From positions 13,181,280 through 13,245,279 of the forward strand of contig OY998177.1 of assembly GCA_963921935.1 (NCBI GenBank): 64,000 bases of DNA, in the 5' to 3' direction. Every line of letters begins with the position of its first letter. Position 1 is the stretch's first letter. The notes under the pieces are model-generated. The model was not told where the DNA came from. It searched no databases and saw only the letters and a list, made by a program, of their open reading frames with translations. Origin of the DNA: Galeruca laticollis. Its lineage: Eukaryota; Arthropoda; Insecta; Coleoptera; Chrysomelidae. The position numbers were made by a program, and so were the translations under genes. This document shows, piece by piece, positions 56,427 to 64,000 of the stretch.

Positions 56427-56440
56427 TATATTATAATTAA

Positions 56441-57620
56441 TTGCCTTAATTTATTGAATCGTTAGTTACGCCAAAATTTGTTTTCCTACAGTGTCCTTAT
56501 TGTTACAATCTTATAGAGCTACAATTACACCAAAACAGCTATGAAAAATAAAAATCAACGAAGATATTAATTAGTTGAGTAAACATTAAATGTTCCCGTT
56601 TTTACCAATTTTATTCGCCTCCAATTATTTATCCAATCGGGTACATCGACAATCAATTTTATTCGTGATTCAATCGCCTACAAATTTTAATAGATGCTAT
56701 CTTAAATTATTTTTAATGTTATTAATGAAAAAATGCAACAATTTCTGGTTGCAACCTGAAATTAACATGTAATTAACTGGATCTTAAAAAGTTTTTAGTG
56801 TATTGCAATGACCTCCTCCTTCCATCAGATGATTTTTTAACTTTAATTTGTGTCTATACTGTCAACATTCAACAACTGTTAAATGTGTTCTCGTCTTGAA
56901 TATATAAAGTAAAATTATTGTCCGGAGACAAACGATAAGTGTAAAAGTATTCTCATTTTTCATACCATTTATTTACAATTTGGTCATATTCTGATGCGAT
57001 CCAAACAAAGCCGGTCTAAAAATAACATTGAGTAGGAGAATATGGGCTGTCTAAAAAAGTCAATAGCAGCCGATTGATTTAATTCGATTTGCAGTCCGTA
57101 AAGGAATCCATTTGCCGATGAGTTGAATTTGCGTCACGAAATTGTTCACTTGACCTTTTTTTTCGACGACCGTTGGTGAAACTGGGGACAAGGGAAATAA
57201 CGCTCGGTGCATTTCAATTGACGTATTAGCAAATAAATGCAATTACATTTAATATCGTCATTAATGAATGCGAGACTATTGAGTTTATAGTGTTAAAGCT
57301 GGTTTTTATATAATTTTCGTATACAAAATTTCGCTCTTTTCTAAACTATTCCACCAATTCGAAAATCGAAGATTTATTACTGAACTCGAATGACTGACTA
57401 CCTTTATATAAAGTACGTGTGTTTCTGGATGGCGAAGTGGGCAATAAATCGTTATAATATATAATTAAAAACGTTAAATAAATTTTATAAAATTCGAGGT
57501 ATTTATAATATTATCAAACAAACTTTGAGTGTTTTTTCTGGCTATATATCATTCTAAAAACGTAACGTTGGTCGGCTTACTTGTCGACACACTCTGACGG
57601 CTCGGTATTAGGCTTCTCTC
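56441..57620. other. Non-coding, nothing recognised
   Basis: AT-rich sequence between the palindromic element and the second Harbinger element. Short ORFs without domains. Confidence 0.4.
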
Positions 57621-57775
57621 ACAGTGGAAGCGTAAACATGCGAATTGTGGGACGGTTTCGCTGGTGCGATTGCGACTACGACTTATATGGTTTCGCTGGT
57701 GCGATTCATACGACTGCGACTGCGATTGCGAATGGTAGTGTTTCGGTGAAACGTCTAGACTGGAACAGTTTTAAA

Positions 57776-60208
57776 ATGATAGAAGGCAAGAGAGATGGAA
57801 TGGATGACGTCGATCTTCTGACTCTTGTCTTGTTAGAAGAAGAGGAAGATGATGAATATTTATTAAAACACAGACGAAAAAGAGGCAAGACACATGAAAT
57901 ATTCCGGAGACGTGCAGAAGAAGGCCGCTTTAATCTTCTTTTAAATGCCCATTTAAAAGAAGATGAAAAGAAATTTAGAGAATGTTTTCGATTAAATCCT
58001 GAACAGATGAATTTTGTTTTGTCACTAATAGAAAATGACATAACGAAACCTGGAACAAATTTCGTGAAATTTCCGATTAGTGCAACGGAAAAGTTAGCAT
58101 TAACATTAAGGTAAGTAATATGAAAATAATAATTGGTAGATTGCAAATATCTTTTGTTTTAAATAAACTTTGGTTCTACGTAAGATAAATAAAAACATAA
58201 ATAATATTCTGTACTTATACAAATAAAAGAGAATTCGAATAGTAATAATAAAAAACCAAATGGCTAACTTATAACTTAGCTACTCCTATTGCAAGTTTGG
58301 CTCGTTCCCAGGAATATTTTGATATGTTAATGGAGTATTGTGTGATGGAGTGGAATGTTCAGGGTTGTACGAATAGAAAAAGGAACTTAACGAGTTACTT
58401 GGTTCAATGGATGTTGAAGCGGGATTGAGGATAGGTGCATTGTTTTGTTTTTGTGTGAAAGGAGAGGAAAAAGTAGGGTTTGAGTTACGTAATTGCAATG
58501 GAGTCTAGATTCTTCCATAAACTGGAGGAGGAACATAAGTAGCTGCTTTTTGCTCCAAATTACCTACGAGAGTTGAAATTGCAAGTTTTGCTTCATTTAT
58601 AAGAGCACGTGGAAGTTTTATAACAGACATGGAGACACTTTTCATGAATAAATCTACATCGTCTTCTTTCTCTGCTTTCTGACTATTTTTGTGTATGGCT
58701 TCAATGAGATCAATACGCTTTTGAGCTCTTTCATGAAATTCTGACAAATAAGAAGTTTGTAATTTTCGAGTTTTCGATTTTCTTTCGTTGGTTTGCATAG
58801 GTGTAGAACAACGACTATCACAAGTTGAACTTTCTAGGTCTTCAGTTGACTTTTTTCCGATAGATTGTGTGCGAGGAGTCGGCGGGTGAACGTCGAATTC
58901 AGAATCATCCCATGTAGATTCATCCTCATGTGCAGATTCGGTTTCATGGTGACTGTCAAATAATTCGTCTTTTCGACTTTCATCCACCAAAGTGCTTTTT
59001 GAAGTTCGTTCGTGTTTGACGTTAGAAAGAAAGGCAAGACGATTGTAAAGTGTCAATTCAATTGGTTTATCGCATGAAGAGGAACCAGTTCCTAATTTCA
59101 GTTTTTTCGTATGCCTGAAATACGTATCCTTTATATTTCGCCATCGTTTCTTGCAATCCTCTACTGCAAATAAGAATAAACAGTCATAGCGTGGTCTTTT
59201 AAAACTCATTGCGTAAACTTTGAATAATTAAATTAGAACTTAATTTTATGGAACATTAGGTATTCAAAAATTCATTTATTTTTATTTCAGGTATATGGCT
59301 ACCGGAGAATCTTTTAGATCTCTTGCATTTTCTTTTCGGATCTCACACAGTTATATCAGCAGTATTATTAAAGAAACTCTATCAGCTTTATGTACGAACT
59401 TGATGCCTATTTTCATTCCTTCACCCACGAAAGAAGGTTTAAGAAGAAATGCGGTTGAATTTTAGAAACGATGGAATTTTCCCAACTGTGTTGGAGCCAT
59501 CGACGGCAAACACATTAGAATTTTTTCACCTGCAAAATCCGGATCTTTATATTTCAATTATAAGGACTATTTCTCTATAGTTATGTTAGCACTGGTTGAT
59601 GCAAATTATAAGTTCATCGTTTTGGATGTGGGATCGTATGGAAAAGAAGGTGACAGTTCCGTATTCAATAAATCCGCTCTTGGCAAAAAAATATTACTAC
59701 ACTCCCAGTGTTTTTTCCCGTCAGACCATTTATTGCCTAATACAAATACAATATTTCCACATATAATTGTCGGGGATGAAGCATTTCGCTTACATAAAAA
59801 TATTATGAAACCGTTTAATAAAGCAACAGCTGCTTCTGATCGGTCAAAAGCCTCATTCAATTACAGATTGAGTAGAGCACGAAGAGTTAGTGAAAACGAT
59901 TTTGGTTAGCTTTCTCAGGTATTCCGTGTATTTTACACACATATATCAATTAAACCAGAGGTATGCGACGATATGATAATGGCTGCTTGTTGCTTGCATA
60001 ATTTATTGCGAGGATATTTGGAAAAAAAGGACTTCCTTATTATGAGTATGACCCTAACCAAAAAGAAACAAATATTTTTCATAATTGACCAAGAGCGGGA
60101 GGGTATCAAAATGCTGAAGGGTTTAGCGTCAGAGATCAATTTCTGAATTTCTTCCTACAAGAGGGAGCTGTCGAATGGCAAGTCAACCAAATTTCAAAAA
60201 CAAATTGA
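57776..60208 (+). pseudogene. Harbinger transposase (HARBI1-like), two exons, two stops
   Basis: Exon 1 is 57776-58110, starting MIEGKRDGMDDVDLLTLVLL. It carries a helical domain (FRECFRLNPEQMNFVLSLIE) and ends at LR|GTAAGT. The intron is 58111-59290 (ends TTATTTCAG). Exon 2 begins YMATGESFRSLAFSFRISHS and holds the DDE nuclease: NCVGAIDGKHIRI (first Asp), FIVLDVGSYGKEGDSSVF (second), then ARRVSENDFG (Glu). TAG codons at 59463 (EF-stop-KRW) and 59907 (DFG-stop-LSQVF) and a shift near 60026 break it. I prefer the ATG at 57776 because the upstream ORF consists of terminal repeat. Confidence 0.85.
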
Positions 60209-61378
60209 ACCCTCGCGCCCGTTTTGAAATTTTGACCTGTTTTTAAATAAAGTACAGGATGAGTGTTATCTGGAATAAATTCATTAGTTCGAATACTAAT
60301 AATTTGCTCGGTCCTTGAACTTACATTGAACTACATTTTCCAATTTGATTTTTCTTTTAATTATGGCAAGGAATAAAAATTTAATATTTGGCAGTTATGT
60401 AGGTACTACAACTTTATAATCGTTTTAAAAATAACCATCAAAGTGAGTGTTTCCATTTAAAATAATTGTAAATGACGTCATATCTTTAAACAAAAAATGA
60501 TGATTTACTTCTGGTGTCAATAAAATCAGAGTCAGATAAATGTTTTGCACTATTGAATAACGAATTGACAAGCGAAAATATTGCTTCTTTCTTTGCTGGT
60601 GTAAGTTTTAATTGCACTGTCAAGTCGGCCGAATCCATTTTTATTCGTAAGAAATAAATTTAAATTATGATTCTATATTAACACTTCAGAAAGCAATTAA
60701 ATACTTCACAACAACTAATAATATGTGTATGAATGAAATATAATTTGAACGTGTATTGCGAAAATCTATCAAATGAAGTAAAAGATCAAGAGAATAATTT
60801 GTGGATATGCCGAATTTATGTATATGTATATGAAATGAATAATAAAATATAGAGATGCGGATGCGGGTTCAAATCCAGCTCTAAGGATCATTATTATGGT
60901 ACACAAAAAGCGCATTTTTCAAAAAAACTTGAACCTATTAGTATTCGATCTAATATTTTTTTTCCAAATTACAGACTCACTCTGTGTATTGAAAAGTATA
61001 AATTTCATTTATATTGGTTTATTTATTTAGGTTAGGTTATTTTTTATTTTGTCAAACTGTATATATCCACATGTATCTTGTATCTTAAATAAATATATTT
61101 TACATTTTCGTACTACCCGTGTACTTTATTCTATGTATAGGTAAAAATTATTTGCAATTTCCAGATATTAAGTACAGAGTACGATAATTTTTCCGCAACA
61201 TTTAAATCCTCAATAAATTTTACTTACCATCTTTTCCTACTGCGATGGAAACATTATTCCATCCATTTTCTTTAATTATAAAATTTTTGTAATTACTATC
61301 CTCATAGTCGTACAGAGATGGGTATTTTTGAATCTCGTCTAGCAAGATTTCGTTGTTGTTCGCTGAAAAACGAGCCAT
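58286..61378 (-). pseudogene. MADF-domain partner protein of Harbinger, two exons, premature stop
   Basis: Exon 1 is 61378-61228 (MARFSANNNEILLDEIQKYP, then SLYDYEDSNYKNFIIKENGW) and ends at GATG|GTAAGT. Exon 2 starts at 59163 after TTATTTGCAG. The join makes KDVEDCKKRWRNIKDTYFRH, so the two exons together form one MADF domain (about residues 9-75). An acidic/Ser-rich middle and a helical segment (VDLFMKSVSMSVIKLPRA) follow. A TAG at 58505 ends the ORF at 269 residues. The same frame continues openly to 58286 with a Pro/Asn/Ser-rich tail, so the stop is probably recent. The protein would bind element DNA and recruit the transposase. Confidence 0.8.
60209..61227. other. Non-coding; intron of the MADF gene
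   Basis: AT-rich sequence between the transposase end and MADF exon 1. No further exon seen. AATAAA-like signals near 60245 may end the transposase transcript. Confidence 0.5.
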
Positions 61379-61485
61379 TTTTCCCTTGCGACTGCGACTT
61401 GACTGGTCTCTCTAGCAGTCGGGACGCAACGGCTGCGACTCGATCACAGTCGCGTTCAGTCGGACCGCACGAGCGAAACCGTAAA

Positions 61486-62190
61486 CATACAATATCATTG
61501 AAGCAGTCGTTTGCGATTAGTCGCAATCAAAGATTATATACACAGATAGATCTGCCACTCTGTACAAAAATTTTGTCGACAAATTTGAATCTCAACGCCA
61601 TCTACATTCATGCTCATATACTAATCTTTTAATTGTGCAAAGGTTCAGATCCATGCTAACCTAGTGAATGCGCGGGATATTTGAAAATTGCCTTGCGCGG
61701 GAAATTTAAAAATTGACTTACGATTGCGCGGGAAATTTAAAAATAAAATTACCCGCGAAATTTAAGCGATCGAATCTAGTCGTCACCTCAAATTGTGAAT
61801 GAAACAAAAGTATTTTGCAAAATACTTTTTTTTTACTAGCATTGCAAATTTATGAGTTGCTGTTAACAACAAAATATTAAATGTTGAAATGCTATCAAAA
61901 AAGAGTATTTCACACAACGCTTTTGTTCTATTTACAATTTGAGGTGACAACTAGTTTCGATCAATTAAATTTCTGGGGAAAATAATTTGAATGTAAAATT
62001 TTATTGGAATTAGTTAAATGGATTATTAAAACACATAATGAACATTAATATCATTTTTATTTTGTTTGCCATTCTACACATTACATACATTATCAATGAA
62101 ATATAAGAAAAAATAAGTTTTATAATAGTTATTTGTAAAACAAGTGTCACAATGACTTGTTTTGTAGTGTGAATCACGAGTACTACAGAA
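61486..62190. other. Non-coding, nothing recognised
   Basis: A patch at 61660-61770 repeats GCGCGGGAAATTTAAAAAT three to four times (short, imperfect direct repeats). AATGCTATCAAAA-type AT-rich sequence follows. No gene. Confidence 0.45.
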
Positions 62191-63470
62191 AGTAATTATG
62201 ACACAAGTTTGGGAAGACAGAGAGGATGAACCGTACTCTGATGGAAAGAGCTAGATGTATTATGAATGCTTCAAATGTTCCTAAGTTTCTCTGGGGAGAA
62301 GCAATAAGAGCATCATGTTATGTGATAAATAGGTCACCTATGGAGAGTCTGGATGGAGATATTACACCAGCCAAGATATGGAACAACAAAAAACCAGATG
62401 TTAAACATTTAAAGGTAATTGGGAGTACTTGTTATGCTCATATTCCAGTTGAGTTAAGGAGTAAGTTTGATGATAAAGCAGGAAAATGCATAATGTTAGG
62501 CTACGCACCTACTGGATATAGACTGTGGAATATAGCAAAAAATAAAGTAGTTATTGCCAGAGATGTAAGGTTTAATGAAAATAAATTTTATTTTAAACAA
62601 ATGGCAATACTAGATGTAGATGAACAAGTAAGGAGTAGTCAAGATGAAAATATGGGGAACATTGGTAACAGGCTAGAACAAGAAGTATACGACGGAAATT
62701 ACGAAGATGTAATATATCAAGAAGAACAGAAAGCGAGTGAAGATAGATATAGAAGCAGTCGAAGCATAAAACCACCAAAATGGCTAGAAGATTATGAGAC
62801 TTACATGGCTCTAGATGCTATGAGTTTGGTTGAAGATGTGCCACAGTCATTTGAAGAAGTAGATGAAAGAGATAATAAAATTTGCTGGCTTAAATCAATG
62901 GATAGAGAAATTAATTGAATAAATAAAAATGGTACTTGGGAAGCAATAAGTGAAAAACCTGTAGGAAAAACTATTTTGGATACGAAATGGGTATATACTT
63001 TTAAACTTTTTGAGTAGAATGAATCTGAGAAATATAAGGCTCGATTGGTAGTTCGAGGGTTTGCACAGGAAAGAGGAAAAGATTACGACGAAATTTATTC
63101 TCCTGTAGCAAAAATGACCACAATTAGGGTGATCTTAGCTATTTGAAATCAATTTTCATTCTATTTTAGACAACTATATGTTAGGTCAGCATTCTTGAAT
63201 GGAGTTTTGGAAGAGGAGGTTTATATATATTCGCCAAAAGGAGTAAAATGTACATCTAGAAGTGGGATATATAAGTTAAATAAAGCGTTATATGGGTTAA
63301 AACAATCGTCAAAATGTTGGAACATGGAGATTAATTCTAACTTAATTGAGATAGGATTTGTAAGGTCTGAAAATGATTTTTGTCTATACATCATAATGAA
63401 TAAGTGCTACTTATCTCTTAATTTATGTAGACGATATAATAATATGTGGTCCTGATAATGATTTTATAAA
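62190..63470 (+). pseudogene. Copia-type retrotransposon pol fragment
   Basis: It begins mid-integrase. The main ORF (62226-62918) reads NRTLMERARCIMNASNVPKFLWGEAIRASCYVINRSP, then KVIGSTCYAHIP, then LGYAPTGYRLWN, the Copia integrase C-terminus. RT follows in broken frames: WVYTFKLFE, ARLVVRGFAQERGKDYDEIYSPVAKMTTIR, LYVRSAFLNGVLEEEVYI, and YKLNKALYGLKQSSKCW. The active-site region is frameshifted (LYVDDIIICGPD in another frame near 63425). Stops are at 62916, 63015 and 63145. Gag, protease, RNase H and LTRs are absent. Confidence 0.85.
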
Positions 63471-63479
63471 CTACTCGTA

Positions 63480-64000
63480 TATTGTAAAGTAATTAATAAA
63501 AAAAAATTCGCAGATGCAGAAGTGGATGGTGTTTTCTTAATTATATCCATGTAGACAGATGTGGATGGTTCATCCAAAAGCTTACTCGAGGAGCTACCTA
63601 CAATTTACATAAATACATTACTTTATTGTTTCCTATACACTTCTAATCACTATTTGAGAGCTATTGAAACATGAAATAAAGGCTGCTTTTAATAAGGATC
63701 CTGTAATGTGGTTTTAAAATTAACTATTAAAAGCGACTCTTTGTGTGAACTTTATTATGACATTTGTTGAATTAGACAATTAATGACTGTTTTGTTCCAC
63801 ACTTTTATAACATGAAAATTGTAGAGAGCTGTTTTTTTATTGTTTTCGTCATTTATTATTATTTATTCATTTAAAAAAAGAGATTTGGTACATTTGAAAT
63901 ATTATACCACATGGACCAACAATTCAAAATTGCTATTATGATGGGTGTTGGAGAAGAAGATAGGGCTCCTACTTCTTCATAATATATAATGAATCCAATA
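63480..64000. other. Non-coding, nothing recognised
   Basis: AT-rich sequence after the Copia fragment without ORFs or repeats that I can identify. Confidence 0.45.

Larger units (their letters stand above)
57645..61485. mobile_element. PIF/Harbinger element with interlocked transposase and MADF genes
   Basis: The left end contains GACGGTTTCGCTGGTGCG and the right end its inverted relative (CGCACGAGCGAAACCG, 61467-61482). Both sides are followed inward by many GCGACTGCGA/TCGCAGTCGC words, a CG-rich terminal zone unlike the surroundings. Two genes on opposite strands fill the interior. The target duplication (expected 3 bp) was not pinned down. Confidence 0.7.

Noticed and set aside
57581..57775. 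Upstream N-terminal extension of the Harbinger transposase
   Set aside because: The segment is made of the element's CG-rich terminal repeats (GGTTTCGCTGGTGCG, GCGACTGCGA). Homologous proteins begin near the acidic MIEGKRDGMDDVD segment.
60855..60885. B-box-like GGGTTCAAATCC suggesting a tRNA or SINE
   Set aside because: No A box or cloverleaf can be formed upstream or downstream, and no SINE-like tail or duplication was seen.
61302..61632. ORFs on both strands over the CG-rich right end of Harbinger 2
   Set aside because: They run through terminal repeats. Only the MADF exon (61378-61228) has domain support.
1..64000. Bacterial-style operons, CRISPR arrays or phage
   Set aside because: Intron-containing genes, eukaryotic transposon families and AT-rich intergenic DNA throughout. 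No regularly spaced repeat-spacer pattern was found.

Overview
This window is AT-rich eukaryotic DNA from a transposon-dense genome, most likely an insect and possibly a beetle. The basis is the mix of element families: piggyBac, PIF/Harbinger, MULE, several mariner/IS630 types, Gypsy, Copia, Penelope, I-clade and RTE-like LINEs. It also contains spliceosomal introns with GTAAG/TTTCAG borders. The species call is inference. I see no bacterial genes, rRNA, tRNA or CRISPR.

Layout, left to right. 1-10.5 kb: a Harbinger element (transposase on +, Myb/SANT partner on -) is split by a decayed Gypsy retrotransposon, followed by a 5'-truncated LINE. The Gypsy polyprotein carries an in-frame TARG1/OARD1-like macrodomain and a CCCH zinc finger after the integrase. 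10.7-15.0 kb: a TIR element (ATCCCAGATAGCAC) holds two later insertions, a short palindromic element and an intact MULE transposon with FLYWCH and transposase domains. 15.5-19.85 kb: a short-LTR Gypsy with a perfect 5-bp target duplication. 20.4-23.8 kb: a Penelope fragment next to a spliced piggyBac with one stop codon. 24.0-31.2 kb: three nested layers, namely a solo LTR, inside it a Penelope inverted dimer (11-bp TSD), inside that a LINE (11-bp TSD).

31-45 kb is mostly non-coding. It contains two candidate exons of an unidentified host gene (32.81 and 43.60 kb, both phase 0), a 165-bp tandem array, a truncated LINE, and a large 6-kb member of the palindromic family with a P-element-like ORF in its loop. 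45-50 kb holds a mariner MITE, a mariner ORF and a five-exon IS630-type transposase pseudogene. 50-55.6 kb is a nearly intact I-clade LINE whose only two frame breaks both fall on canonical -1 slippery heptamers. 55.7-56.4 kb is a 751-bp palindromic element with a 14-bp TSD. 57.6-61.5 kb is a Harbinger element whose transposase and MADF genes are interdigitated on opposite strands. 62.2-63.5 kb is a Copia pol remnant.

Most items worth follow-up are in the mobile fraction: the macrodomain-bearing Gypsy, the long palindromes with 12-14 bp duplications, the slippery-site LINE and the interlocked Harbinger genes. Nothing here forms a cooperating host pathway. The genes act within their own elements.
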